DNA from: Pseudo-nitzschia pungens
Lineage: Eukaryota > Bacillariophyta > Bacillariophyceae > Bacillariales > Bacillariaceae
Direction: 5' to 3'
NCBI GenBank assembly: GCA_037355855.1
Contig: CM074761.1
Location: 6,157,346 to 6,221,345, forward strand
DNA length: 64,000 nucleotides
Below, one piece after another: positions 18,433-29,046 of the stretch. How positions within the stretch are numbered: position 1 is the first letter of the stretch; each line of letters begins with the position of its first letter. A model generated the notes under the pieces. That model saw only the letters and a program-made list of their open reading frames with translations, ran no database searches and had not been told where the DNA came from. The translations under genes were made by a program, and so were the position numbers.

Positions 18433-20024
18433 ATGCCTACCGTATATGATGAGTATCAGCAAATAGAAAAGAAAGCAGATTGCAATGCACCAAGAAAGAA
18501 TCGAAGTGGAAAAATTGTATCCAATGCTAATACAGGTGAGGATACTACTGCTAGTATTACCCCTACGAAATCGAACCCAAAGACAAGTCGAAAACTACCA
18601 CCCACCTCAGGTGGTGCTGATGAAAAAAATAAAAGAACCAAGAACAACCCGACCGCGGTTTTCGTTGGTACCACACCACCAACCAACAAACCCGCCCCAC
18701 CGGGTCTTGTTACACCAAGAACTAGTACAACCGGTACCAAAATAACACCAAGACCCACATACGAAGCATTGCTACAACAGCTAAAAGAGAGCCAGCAGAA
18801 AGTAGCTTCTTTAGAGAGGGATGTGACAACACTGCAGAAGGATACAAAAAAAGAAGAGCCCACGCTGACGGTAACTACAACAGGGAAGAAGCCAAAGCCA
18901 CAGATGGTACGAACCGTAAGTGAAGCAAAATTAGAGATAACTAAGGCGCAATCGGATAAACTTAAGAAACATCAAAAAGACGCGGGTTTGGAAGCACAGT
19001 TGACACGGCACATAAGAAATAGTTGGTTTCGTGGCTTGAAGTTTATTGTGGATGAGAATAAGGTCAAATCAATTTTGAAGAAAGCGATTGCGTCCCGAGC
19101 TGTGGTTCCACCCCATGGTATTTCATTTGAAATTTTTTATGGTTTTAACAGAAGGTTGGTGTACAAGGGTGTTTCAAATCTGCGGCACAATGCTCAAACT
19201 TTGGCTAGAAAACACTATCTCGGTACGTGCTTACTAAGTGAATACATTGGTTGCTATTACTGCTTGGTGGAGAATGATGGTATATCCCCTGCTACTCTAA
19301 CACTTTCTACTGCTGCCGTGTAATCCTACTAGAGGACACACTCGATCGCGAAGGCATTGTGCCCGATTCGTTCCCGGGTAAAGTGGAGATTGTGATGCGG
19401 GAGAGTATTAGTAGTAATGGAACTAGTAGAAAGAGGCTGGGACTGAACCCAGAGTACAGAAGGTATGACAATAACAGTGAAAATGATGATTTTTATTACT
19501 TTGTGACTCGGATTCTATCAAGCATCTCTCCATTAGAGAGGGGCTACAGATGCAAAAAGACGACATGTTTGCTGAGTGAAATATTCACAGAAAGCGATGA
19601 AGCATTTGCATTGATGATGATTCATAATGAGTATGATGTTTGGGTGAATCATGTTGAGCAAAAGAGGAACGGCGGTGGCAGGATTGTGAGAAGGAGGAAG
19701 AAAAAGAAATTTTGTGACCAATACAGTGGAGAGGAGCAATCATGGTCGAAGGAAGGTATAGCACTGTTCAATAACTTGTGCAGGGAGATTGTGGTGCTGA
19801 GGAACGATCCGAGAACGGGTAGAGAGTGTGAGGAAAGATTGAGAGAGAGGCTCCGTCGCGAGAGTGAAAACAATGACAACAACAACAGTGCGTTCGATGA
19901 GGACTGGGTGCAGGAGGAAGAAGTTACTGAATACATTAGTCCGGAGCTACAAGCTTTGCTAGATGTAAATGAAGATGAGGAGGACTTTACTGGCAGTAAC
20001 GAGAACGGGTTGGAAAGTCTTTAA
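18433..20024 (+). CDS. two-exon gene of unknown function (E1 copy)
   Basis: Proposed exons 18433-19222 and 19333-20024, intron 19223-19332 (110 bp, GTACGT...CTACTAG, phase 1), giving 493 residues. Start chosen at the ATG in AAAAAATGCCTACC. The N terminus (1-110) is Lys/Thr/Pro-rich and disordered. Residues 111-138 form a likely coiled coil (LLQQLKESQQKVASLERDV). Exon 1 ends in LRHNAQTLARKHYL (250-263). Exon 2 has PEYRR, FYYFVTRILSSISP, and the strongly conserved SDEAFALMMIHNEYDVWV, then a Lys/Arg cluster (RRRKKKKFCDQYSGE), FNNLCREI and an acidic tail. The paralogue in E3 (36430-37695) shares these blocks and the intron position, which supports a real protein. Function is unknown; the basic and acidic segments would suit a nucleic-acid-binding accessory protein. 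Confidence 0.75.
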
Positions 20025-20039
20025 AAATCTTTTGAAACA

Positions 20040-20666
20040 AAATTTGTGTGGTGTGCATGAGGACGAAGACGACTTCTTAATTTGTGTGTGAGTGTGTGAG
20101 AAAATTGAACAGAGAATAAACAATTATTAGAGTAGTATCAATATTTATCAAAAGAAAGACTTATATTTTGCATCATAGTGTTTCAAATTTTTTTTTCATG
20201 GGGGTCGCGATTCGGGTAATAATTGTGATTTTTGTGATGAATTTCTTGAGGGGTGTGATGGGAAATACTTTGGGTCGGGATGAGAAATCAATTTTTGGGA
20301 GTGAATTTCTGCAACAGTCTCATATTATATAATGTTGGTAGGGTCGGTAATAATGAGTCAGATTAAAAAAAAATTGGGGGAAGGGGGGGATTATTTTGAG
20401 AAAACAAATATTTTTTTTTAAAATGTTGATTAATTTGATTAAGTGACTGAAGAGAAAAAATTCGAGTCTTAAAAAAAATCGGGTCGAGTATGAATTTTTT
20501 TTTTATTTTATTTTTTTTTCTCGTAATTGAGGTAGTAACTGGGTCGCGATTGGGGGTTGCGAATCGGGAGAGAGCTAGGAATCGAGCTACGTCAAAATGA
20601 GCCAGGAATAAATCGCGACCCCCCTAAATAAATTCTTGGGAGGGGTCGCGAAACAGTTTTCGGACG
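20040..20666 (+). repeat. E1 right terminus with subterminal GTCGCG motifs
   Basis: Repeated GGGTCGCGA/GTCGGG motifs, T/A-rich spacers and the terminal inverted repeat. The whole segment is found inverted as the left end of E2 (29049-29560), including the line GAGACTGTTGCAGAAATTCA, which shows that E2 derives from an E1-like parent. Confidence 0.87.
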
Positions 20667-22931
20667 GGTGATGGGAAACACCTTTCGCTTTGCCTTGGCC
20701 TTGGCACAATCCTCACAAGGTTGTAGAGGTCCTTCTTTTATGATCCACTTCAGTGCTTTGGCTGTTGCTCTGACCTTCCTCTCGTTGGCATGCCCCAGGA
20801 GTTTGTGGGCTTGGTTGATGCTCATCTTCACCCCTGGTCCTGTGACGTCTCCAACTGCAGCTGCATTCACTTCCAGTCCTTGGGTGTCTTCAAGTCGTCT
20901 GAAATAGCCTACCCATACACAGCTTGTTAACGTAGGCACTCTGATATCAAACCTCAACTCCATATTCCCTTTCTTCAGGGTCCAGCCTTTGCACTTGCTG
21001 CCTTCTGCGCTCCATCCACTTTCCATGGCAACATTGGCTGAGAACAGATTAAATGCAAACTTTGGATTAAAACTCACATTGCTCAACATCATCCGGTTTT
21101 GAAACTTGCCTTTGTTATCCAATTTCTCACAGAATAAATCACCAACTGTGCAGGATTGCATATCGCCACTCTGAGTTGTAATGGTGGTTGAGTTGTTATG
21201 GAGGTTGATGGCGCCTCTCAAGCTGTTGGAACTGTGGCTGGTTGCTCCACTGTCAAACACAAACACATTGTCATCATAAAGTAGATCAAATCCTTTGGGC
21301 GCATCCTCACCTGACTGCTGAGTATTCCATAGTTGCAATGCTATTTGAGTTTGCAAGGAGGGCAACATGATGGACGCCAGAATAAAATCACATTGGACAC
21401 TGTTGTAATTCATGCTCGTCATGGCAGCTCCCTGCATGTCTCGTGCCGGCTTCATAGATGATTTCCAGTTGCGTGGGCGCTTGTCCTTGTTTCTTTCATC
21501 CTCCCAACACTTCTCAGTTGGATGCTGCTTCCCACAGATGCTGCAAATCGTCCCGCCATTCCTTCTTCTGTTGCCTCCATTATTTCCTCCATTGTTGCCT
21601 CCGTTGTTACCTCCATTGTTGTTGCTGTTATCACCTGGTTGGATTCTGGGTAATCCGGCCTGTCTTCTTGGACACTGAAAGGCCTTGTGGTTTTCGCCTT
21701 GGCAATAATAACAGATGATCTTGCTTGTCCACTGGTCTCTGGGATCTCGGAATGTGTCAGCCCCAATCAGGCTCATGTCCCTGGCGTTGCTGCTTGCTCC
21801 TCTCCCCTTCAATAGCACCACGGAACTGTACAAGTTGGTCGCTGTCCTCTCAAGGCGTTCCCAAATTTCGTAGTCATTCACTCCAGGCTTCTCCTTTAAT
21901 TCATTCAGCTGGTTGGTGATTGTAATCACCAAGTATGGTGGGATCGCATGCAGCAATGTGGCAAATAACTCTTCATTCGTAGGTTGAATCGTCTTGTGCT
22001 GGTACTTCTGTATCAGCCCGTATATCTGCTCAAAGATCTCTTTGGGATGGTCCAAAGCCCCCATCTTGATTGCCCTTCGGTCCTTGTCCAGCTGAATCCT
22101 GTCTGACGTGTCGGTTCTTCTGTATAGTTTGAACAGCGCGTCAAAAATCCTATGCACTCTGCCTCGGGGCCAATTCTTCTTGTTTATCGTGTTCTGCTCT
22201 TCGGTCACTCCAATGTCAAGCTTGGATTTCTCAATGATGGCGAGTCCCGTCTTGTTGTTTTGGAATGCCGTACACAAATCATTTATGGCTTTGATATGTT
22301 TTCTCATTGCCTTTCTCTGCTCTGGGGTCATGGATTCGTGGGACACTGAGTAGCCGTCGCTTGGTAGGTCTGGATGCTGCTTTGACGTTACAAATCCCTC
22401 GTACTTGCTTCTGCTCGCATGAGCCAGAAACTGTTGAAACCATCCTTCAAAATCAACATCTCCTGCATTGGATAGCTTCGGAACTTTGGTGTATGGCATG
22501 TTGGAATCACTGGAGTCACTGGAATCGCTCTCTTCTGAATCGTAATCGCTCTCGGAGGAATCGTCACTGCTGCTTTCGTCGTCGTCGTCGTCGTCGTCGT
22601 CACTGCTGCTGTTCGATGGGTCGTCTGCTCCTACTCCGCTCCGCTGTTCCGCCGTAGCTCCAATCCGCTGATCCACCGCCGCTTCTCCGATCCGCTGATC
22701 CGCCGCCGCTTCTCCAATCCGCTGATCCGCCGCCGCTTCTCCAATCCGCTGATCCAACGCCGCAAGCTCCGCCGCCAGTCCTTCCTCGTTTGGATCTTCG
22801 ACACTCAGCTCCTCTTCTTCTAAATCTCTCTGGGTCCTCTCTCTGCTTCTCTCTTCTCTTCTTCTTTGTGCATCCGCGAGTTGTCGTCTGCCACGTTCTC
22901 TTAATTCTGCTCGTTGTTGTATATCTTCCAT
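20667..22931 (-). CDS. gag: copia gag, protease and start of integrase (interrupted by E1)
   Basis: 755 residues of the polyprotein before E1 truncates it; the frame runs on into E1 to a stop at 20592. The N terminus is charged and contains DQRIGEAAA-type 9-residue repeats (four to five copies), then an Asp/Ser-rich linker. The capsid-like region covers about 140-390. Two CCHC zinc knuckles follow: CYYCQGENHKAFQC and CSICGKQHPTEKC. The aspartic protease motif DSGATSH comes next. The GAG-pre-integrase segment (HKLLGHANERKV, CEDCAKAKAKRK) is cut by E1 immediately after VFPIT. A Gly/Asn repeat (NNGGNNGG) separates the two knuckles. The first Met at 22931 is the only upstream start in frame. Confidence 0.93.
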
Positions 22932-23348
22932 AAATCGTCGTCGTATTTTCTTTCTTTCTTCCGCAATCGTACTCGTCTCAGCAAGTCGATAATGATCGTA
23001 TTCGGTGCAATTTGTTAGCTCTCCAGAATAGATCCACAGCTGATCAGTGCTGTCTGCAGGACTGGCTTTATACCTCTTGGTCTGCTCCCTTAGTCCACCG
23101 CAATCTTATCCGCTTCCGCTGGACAGATCCAAACCGTATCCGTGCCCAAGTTCTATGCTCCGGACCGATCTGCTGACAATTATATCGTATCCACCGTTGT
23201 CGACGTACGGTGAATAGATCTGCAATCGTACCCCCTCCGTATCGATCCGACGTTATCGTATACGGTCGAAGGTAGATATGTAAGCCTATCCTTATTCCCT
23301 GTATTAGATCTATTCGTCTTTACGAGCGCTTCGTAATTCTTCGAAGAA
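22932..23348 (-). other. copia 5' leader with palindromic primer-binding position
   Basis: Untranslated leader between the 5' LTR and the gag start. On the minus strand the bases next to the LTR are TTCTTCGAAGAA (23337-23348), a perfect 12-bp palindrome. A second hairpin, TTACGA-AGCGC-TCGTAA, follows directly. No TGG-starting tRNA-complementary site is seen. Confidence 0.8.
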
Positions 23349-23761
23349 TGTTTGGAGGGCTCGTAGAGTCGGTAGATTTTGTACAAGTTTGGGGATTTTG
23401 TTGTTTAATGTTTTGCTTACTTTAATTGTGAGCAGAAATGAATCCGCTCTAATTTTCCTAATTTTGCTAATTTTGTTTCTTTTGTCTTTCGATCACGCGC
23501 ATTCTCATGTTATCTCTCGTGTTGTCTCGTGTTATTTATTGGTTTCTTTTATTCCGGTCCATTCATTCCAAGCCCCCACACATTTGTGTACTGGCTTCTG
23601 TGGAATTATACTTAACTTCTTGTAGACTCGGTACTTAACCTTTTATTTTTAGTTCTTGGGAATGTTTGGACCCGTAGGAGGTAATTTTCCTTTCCTCTGA
23701 ATCATGCATGTCAATCGATCAAGTCACTGTTTCAAGCACGACTGAAGGTCACGTCCAAACA
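23349..23761 (-). repeat. copia 5' LTR
   Basis: 413 bp, near-identical to 546-958 (four substitutions). It should carry the promoter for the minus-strand transcript. It is followed by the CAGCA target duplication at 23762-23766. Confidence 0.93.
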
Positions 23762-24365
23762 CAGCAGTAGAACTCTTCCCCATGGTCAAAGAAAGCAAAA
23801 CGAAGCAGCAAAACAAAGCAGCGTGTGAGTGAATAGGAAACAGCAAACACAGCAATTGCAAAAGACACCCCATCCATCAGCAGCAACGGCAGCCGCAGCA
23901 GACGCCACAGCAAAGCGGACGCTGCGAAGCAGCCGCAGCAGAAGCAACAGTCCGCCGCAGAAAATCAGACGCAGCGAAGCAGAAGCAACAGCACAGCAGC
24001 CACAGAGCAGCCACAACAGAAACAGCCGCGAAAGCAGCGTAGTTTCGACGGAGGAGGCCTCAAATACACAGTTGACAGAGTCAATAGGAAGCTGAGGCCA
24101 CGGTCCCAGCAGCAACAGCAGCAAGGTGGGAAATTTTCCAACGTACCACCAGCAGTAGAACTTTTTTCCATGGTCAAAGAAGGTAAACCGAAGCAGCGTG
24201 TGAGTGAATAGGAAACAGCAAGAAAAACAGCATCAGCAGCGACAGCAACAACAGCAGACGCGACAGCAGCAGACGCAGCAACAACAGTAGACGTCGACGC
24301 AGCCGCAGCAGCAGCAACAACAACAACCGCAGCAGTGATGCAAAAGCAATGACGAAATAGAAAAA
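23762..24365. repeat. CAG-rich tandem repeat locus (right of copia insertion)
   Basis: Two copies of a roughly 380-bp unit beginning CAGTAGAACT, then CCATGGTCAAAGAA and GTGTGAGTGAATAGGAAACA, followed by variable CAG/CAA/GCAGC runs. The second copy, starting near 24150, still has the uninterrupted sequence ACGTACCACCAGCAGTAGAAC that the copia element split in the first. Confidence 0.75.
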
Positions 24366-24490
24366 AAAACTCATTACGTGTACTTGCACTTCACTATTTC
24401 TTGTTAAAACTTCGATGAAGATAATTGATAATCACTCGGCTTCGATTACAACGGGATGACCTCCAAGATAATCTTTTCGTCCCGATTGAA

Positions 24491-24948
24491 TCAGCAGCAG
24501 CAATATTTCTCGATCGCGTAATTTTCGCTTGTTATTCTTCCAATATTTATTTCACGATACAACGCAATGTGTGGGTATGCGAAGAAAATCGACAGGATGG
24601 CTCGTTGCCAGTGGAACGCAACAATAGACAAAATCGCGGTAAAGATGAAATAAATACCGGCGAAGAGAACCAAAATCTTCTTGAATTTGAGAGCACCATA
24701 AATGCTACCAATGAGAATAAGGATTCCAATTCCGTTCACAATAACAATGGTCCAAAAAATGCATCGAATAGTTCATACTCGATACATGGGTCCGGCGCAT
24801 AAGTGACATACGATAGCCATCCCAAAGTAATGCAAATGTATACCACAGCGACAACAAGGGCAATGATATCCAAAATAATCGTAGCACGAACGAGCTGCGC
24901 GAAAAAGGATAAAATGAATTGGGTGTGCAAAAACAAAGAATAGGACAT
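24491..24948 (-). pseudogene. multi-pass membrane protein gene with a one-base frameshift
   Basis: Two overlapping minus-strand frames encode consecutive hydrophobic helices. The upstream frame (ending 24736; Met at 24948, open further upstream) contains ATIILDIIALVVAVVYICI. The downstream frame (to 24491) contains NGIGILILIGSIYGAL and ILVLFAGIYFIFTAILSIV. They would be continuous if the run of six A at 24754-24759 (T on the coding strand) had one base more. This is therefore either a true frameshift or a homopolymer error in the assembly. The 5' end is uncertain because the frame stays open upstream to about 25070. At least three membrane helices are seen; I do not know the family. Confidence 0.5.
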
Positions 24949-25293
24949 CAAAATGCGTGTGGTTCGCGTGTAAGGAGGGATTGATGGTGAATAGGTGTGG
25001 TCCGAGTCCGAAGAAGCAAGCAATCCAGGGAAAAGCCCGAGAGCAGGTGTCTTACTAATACGTATTATTTTTTGAAGTACCGTATGTATGGATTATGCAT
25101 AATGCCGTAGTATTAACAGTGTATTCTATCATAATTGTAATGTGGTGGTGTAGTAACATGGATTCACGAGTAGCACATATAGATGGACTGTCCGATGGTG
25201 GCTGGTAGTAGTTCGAGTAGTAGCGCTTCATTGCAGTTTCGTTTTCGTTTGGGTCTTTCTTGCGGCAGTGCCTGCAGTGTGGTTGGTTGCCGT

Positions 25294-27252
25294 TTAGATG
25301 GAAATGGTAGCCATTTTGACCGTGTTGGCGCACTCTCCGAGTCCGATCTCTCCGCAGGTCTTGGCACAAAAGTCAAAGACCTTGCCATTTTCGCTGCCCT
25401 TCTTGTGCTTCTTCTTGCAGAACTTCTTGCGCTTCTTCTTCTTCTTTTTGGATAGCCACTTGCAGTTCTTCTTCTTCTTGTTTTTGAAGCGAAAGTCGGG
25501 ATCGTCCTCGCACGAGTCCGGAGAAGGAGTGGGAACATCGGTGTTGGCGTCGTCGATCGGAGAAGGAGTCGGCACGGCATTGGAAGCGTCGACGCAGAAG
25601 TCGTGCGACACCAAACTCCCGTAGTTGCCTTCGAATTTCTTGATGACCTTGCCGTCGAGAATGGCCCTGATGTAACCGGTTGAGCCGTCCGACAATCCGT
25701 CGCCATAGGAATCATAAACCTCGAATTTGTAGCACTTGGATTCCTCGAGGCAGTGAAATTCGGTGTCGGACGGGGAGGTGTACTTGGTGTAGTCGCCATA
25801 GTTGGTTCCGTAAAAGAGCGTTGTGGAGGTGTCGCGATTCTGGAGCCACCATTGGACGTCCTCCCCGTAAGCGTCTGTCTGGAGTTCGACGCGGAATTGG
25901 ACCTTGGTATTGCCGTTGCAGCTGCCGGTGTTGGGGTTTCCGACCGGTGCGGGAGTGGGCTGGGCAACCGGAGCGAAAGTGGGAGGGACAGTTGGAGACG
26001 TGGGATTGCCGTTGCCGGTGCAAACTTCTACAGTTTTGCCAGAGCCGATGGTGTCTCCGGCAACCGAGTCAACGACTTGGTTGTTCAGAGTGAGCTTGTA
26101 GCTTCCGCTCCCAGTGATTCCGTCCCCGTACGAGTCGGTGATCTCCCAGTTGTAGCAGGTGTTGGGCTCGAGGCACACCTTTTGGGTGCTGGCGTAGTCT
26201 TTAACAAGGAAACTGCGCTCCATCACGACCCATTTGTTCTTGGTGAGCTTCCAAACATTGTCCTGTCTCGAGTATTGGTCGGTGGTCACCTCGACAGTGA
26301 GTACCTGGCCAGTGGTGCAGGACGGGGGCGGATTCGAGCAAAAGGAGGCGACGCTGCCCAAGCCACAGGCGGTGCTCTCAATCCAGTTGACCCTCTTGCT
26401 GGTGCGGGCGTAGACGCCGGGATATCCTGGACGAGCGCAGCCTTCTCCCCAGGAAACGACCCCGATGTGGTAGTCGAGAAAGGTGCCGTCATTCATGTAC
26501 TGCCGCTGAATGATGGGACCCCCCGAGTCGCCCTGGCAGGAATCCCTCTCGCCGACGTCGGGGTATCCGGCGCAGATCATGCTGTTGGTGATTCTCGATC
26601 CGTAGTATTGCTTGCACTGGTTGTTGCTAAGGCTTGGAACGGTGACATTGCGCAGATCATCGGCGGAAGTGCCGCCCTCGGAGGTAGCGCCGTGTCCCAT
26701 GACGATGAGGTCTGACTGGGCGGATGGAAAGTTGTTGTCCGTGTTGAGCTCAAGCTTGACAAAGGACTGGTCGAGGTCAACGGGGCTGTCGAGTTTGCAG
26801 AGGGCAAAGTCGTAGTCTAAAGTGTTGCTGTTGTAGAGGGGATCGCCGACCCACTTATCGCAAAAGCGGGGCTGGGAGTTGTGAGCAGTGGTGTATTTCG
26901 TGTAGGACCCGACGTTGACCTGCTGGTTCTTCCAGTCGCCACAGTGGGCGGCAAAGAGGACTATGTCCGGGGCGATGAGGGCGCCACCGCACCCGCCCAT
27001 TTCAACAAAGTAGGGAAAGTCGCCAGGTTTGGACTGTTCTCCGCCGACGATGCGCTGGTCGTTCTTGGCCGTCCTGCTGGCATGTGTTCGCATTCGAACA
27101 CCGTCGACAGATCGTTCGCGGGAGGAGAGTTCGCGGTCACTGTCGCGACCCCGAAGAACGGGAGCGCTTCGAGTGTGATCGTTTTGGCCAAACACTGGAG
27201 AGGCTGTTGCCGCCAGAACGGCGAGGAGGATGGAAGACTTGGCGTGGAGCAT
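25294..27252 (-). CDS. secreted trypsin-like serine protease (S1) with SYGDG domains and cysteine-rich C terminus
   Basis: About 652 residues from the ATG at 27252; an upstream in-frame Met (27288) would bury the signal peptide, so the later one is preferred. A signal peptide is visible (LLAVLAATASPVFG, cleavage near 22). A propeptide ends at R67, followed by IVGGE, the usual S1 activation site. The catalytic triad is H103 (LFAAHC), D148 (LDYDFAL) and S243 (GDSGGP), all intact. Two copies of a beta-rich module with CYNWEITDSYGDGITG and CYKFEVYDSYGDGLSD follow, joined by Pro/Thr linkers. The end is a Lys-rich, six-Cys-type segment (CEDDPDFRF... CAKTCGEIGLGEC) like ShK-type domains of diatom secreted proteins. 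It probably acts outside the cell or in the secretory pathway. No intron is needed. Confidence 0.93.
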   Translation of the reverse strand: MLHAKSSILLAVLAATASPVFGQNDHTRSAPVLRGRDSDRELSSRERSVDGVRMRTHASRTAKNDQRIVGGEQSKPGDFPYFVEMGGCGGALIAPDIVLFAAHCGDWKNQQVNVGSYTKYTTAHNSQPRFCDKWVGDPLYNSNTLDYDFALCKLDSPVDLDQSFVKLELNTDNNFPSAQSDLIVMGHGATSEGGTSADDLRNVTVPSLSNNQCKQYYGSRITNSMICAGYPDVGERDSCQGDSGGPIIQRQYMNDGTFLDYHIGVVSWGEGCARPGYPGVYARTSKRVNWIESTACGLGSVASFCSNPPPSCTTGQVLTVEVTTDQYSRQDNVWKLTKNKWVVMERSFLVKDYASTQKVCLEPNTCYNWEITDSYGDGITGSGSYKLTLNNQVVDSVAGDTIGSGKTVEVCTGNGNPTSPTVPPTFAPVAQPTPAPVGNPNTGSCNGNTKVQFRVELQTDAYGEDVQWWLQNRDTSTTLFYGTNYGDYTKYTSPSDTEFHCLEESKCYKFEVYDSYGDGLSDGSTGYIRAILDGKVIKKFEGNYGSLVSHDFCVDASNAVPTPSPIDDANTDVPTPSPDSCEDDPDFRFKNKKKKNCKWLSKKKKKKRKKFCKKKHKKGSENGKVFDFCAKTCGEIGLGECANTVKMATISI

Positions 27253-28789
27253 CAAGGTGGTAGGTAGGTAGGTACCGTATGTAGGCAAGCAGAAATACGT
27301 GCTTGTTGTTGTAGTTTATCTTGTTTACCGTGCTGTTGTGTTGACGATTGGATTGGATTGGACTGCGTTGCGTTGCGTTGCTTCGCTTTCTTTTGCTTTG
27401 TTGTTTGGGAAGGTCAGCAAATTGAAATTGTGAGAACAAGATCTTGTGAATCGAAGAGAAATCGTTTTCGGCGTTCGTTCAGTGTTTGGAATGCCAATTT
27501 TGCGCATTCGCACCGGGGGGAACTAGTCTTGTTCCACTAGAAAAACAAGGACACTGCAAACAGGTACTACGTACGAAGTACATCGTAGTAATAATAACAC
27601 GAAGTAATTACGAAGCAATAAACCTTTCAGGTACATAATCTCCAACATTTGAACTCCAGGTTCACATCCGAGGACCGTAATTACAATTAGTACCGATATG
27701 CAAAACTACTGCTGTGTATGGCGTTCGTGCCTGTACAGGACCCACTGAATCATCAGAAAATTGCCCCGGCAAGACAATTCGAGTAAGGTGGTGGTTACCT
27801 GTAAGCCTTGGTGTCTTCGTCGTTCATTCGATGTTATTCTTCCGTTCGTGTGGTAAACCTTAGTCGTTAAATAATGGTCATGCATACATCTCGCACGACT
27901 GCAACCCGTCGGATGGTGGGTGACGGGTTGGGTGACATGAACGACAATCCCAAGAATTCGAATTGTTTTCGTAGTTAAGATTACTGTATTTTCGCAGAAG
28001 GGGTAAGGAAAGCCTGTCCTTGGATAGTACCGTAGTTTTCAGAAGGAATATTCTTCGATGGTAGGAAACGTCCTACTAGTAAGACATACTCGTTTTCAAC
28101 TAAGGTTACAGTAATAAGCCTAATTAACTTACCACAAGTTTTTTCGTTTTCCCATCCCGTTGCGTACCGTACACGACAACAGACGTATCAACCGGGTTTG
28201 AGAGTTTGTGCCCATCACTCTTGAAATCACTATGGGCCTACAGCTTCCGGACGAAAGAGCGAACCATTTTAACAGCAGTCCCGTCTTTCTCATGGACAGC
28301 GACCAAGATAGTAGTAGTATGGTAAGGTTTAATTCCTTCTCCAGTGCCGATTCCGTCAAAGGGCAATTGTATTGAGCGGTATATGCCTTCATCCAGAATC
28401 GGTATGTTGATCGATTTTCTTTGAAGTACATTCAAATTGAGCCGAACGAGGATCCAAGCAATTGTAAGATTTTATCTTTCTGGAGGGGCAAACGACGCGG
28501 GAGTCGATTTGCTGAGAGAGGGGCAACGACGCGGGAGTCGATTTGCTAATAGAGGCAAAACGACGGAGTCGATTTGTTGATAGAGGTAGTACTTATTTAC
28601 ACATACATTGATTGCTCATTCATCCCATACTCAAGAAACCATTCCCATCTCGTACAGTAAGTGAAGGCCTTATTCAACCATTCACAATTTTATTAATCAC
28701 ACGAATTATCAATCATTTCATCTCTGAAATAGTAGATCTAATATGATCCTCATTTGATAATACCGGTTGGCTAGTCCCTACCTGAATCT
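27253..28789. other. intergenic region, no gene recognised
   Basis: AT-rich with short TACTAGTA-type microsatellites. A 35-bp motif with CGACGCGGGAGTCGATTTGCT is repeated three times at 28485-28585. A frame of 100 codons at 28129-28431 (minus) has no supporting features. Confidence 0.5.
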
Positions 28790-29046
28790 ACTTATACCAC
28801 CCTCTCCTCTAGTAGTAGTAGTAGTATGAGCAGTAGCAACTGGTGGTTGTTCTAGCAGTAGGAAATGATCTATCCTCAGTTGATTCTAGGCTAACCTTAT
28901 TACTACTAATACTACCACCCTCTACTACTAGTACTATTTGTAGTGGTAGTAACTGGTGGTTCTTGTTGCAGCACTAGTAGATGATCTATCATCAGTTGAT
29001 TCTCCATTACTCCTCAGAGGAATCTACTAATACCACCCTCTCCTAC
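28790..29046. repeat. TAGTAG microsatellite and ~120-bp tandem repeat, target locus of E2
   Basis: Units with AACTGGTGGTT, GATGATCTATC and TCAGTTGATTCT occur here twice and again at 34458-34560 on the far side of E2, showing E2 inserted into one repeat locus. Confidence 0.8.

Larger units (their letters stand above)
4101..20666 (+). mobile_element. E1: 16.6-kb multi-gene DNA transposon with CGTCC terminal inverted repeats
   Basis: Seen: inverted ends starting CGTCCGAAAACTGTTTCGCG at 4101 and its complement ending at 20666, with the dinucleotide GG repeated at 4099-4100 and 20667-20668. Subterminal GGTCGCG/CGCGACC motifs are clustered inside both ends. Inside are a DDE transposase-like gene (4549-7719), two unrecognised genes (8650-10839 minus, 13593-14834 plus) and a two-exon gene (18433-20024), separated by minisatellites, plus a nested LINE fragment. 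Excision with one GG restores the copia frame exactly, which fixes the boundaries. Subterminal repeats and a CMC/Plavaka-like transposase suggest a CACTA-related superfamily, but the 2-bp duplication and the termini are not standard CACTA. Class assignment is inference. Confidence 0.88.
546..23761 (-). mobile_element. Ty1/copia LTR retrotransposon, interrupted by DNA transposon E1
   Basis: Seen: two 413-bp direct repeats (546-958 and 23349-23761) starting TG and ending CA, differing at four positions, flanked by CAGCA on both sides. The coding strand is minus: gag, protease and the start of integrase at 22931-20667, the rest of integrase, reverse transcriptase and RNase H at 4098-985. This domain order defines Ty1/copia. 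Both coding parts are open. They join in one frame of 1792 codons when E1 (4101-20666) and one GG duplication are removed. About 1% LTR divergence suggests a fairly recent insertion that was later disabled by E1. The intact pre-insertion sequence is visible in the neighbouring repeat copy near 24141-24172. Confidence 0.95.

Noticed and set aside
23330..23348. Classical tRNA primer-binding site after the LTRs
   Set aside because: None of the copia, Gypsy-1 or Gypsy-2 leaders begins with TGG or a clear tRNA 3'-end complement; all begin with palindromes.
28129..28431. 100-codon minus-strand frame in the intergenic region
   Set aside because: No domain, no signal, and not clearly different from chance frames in the same area.
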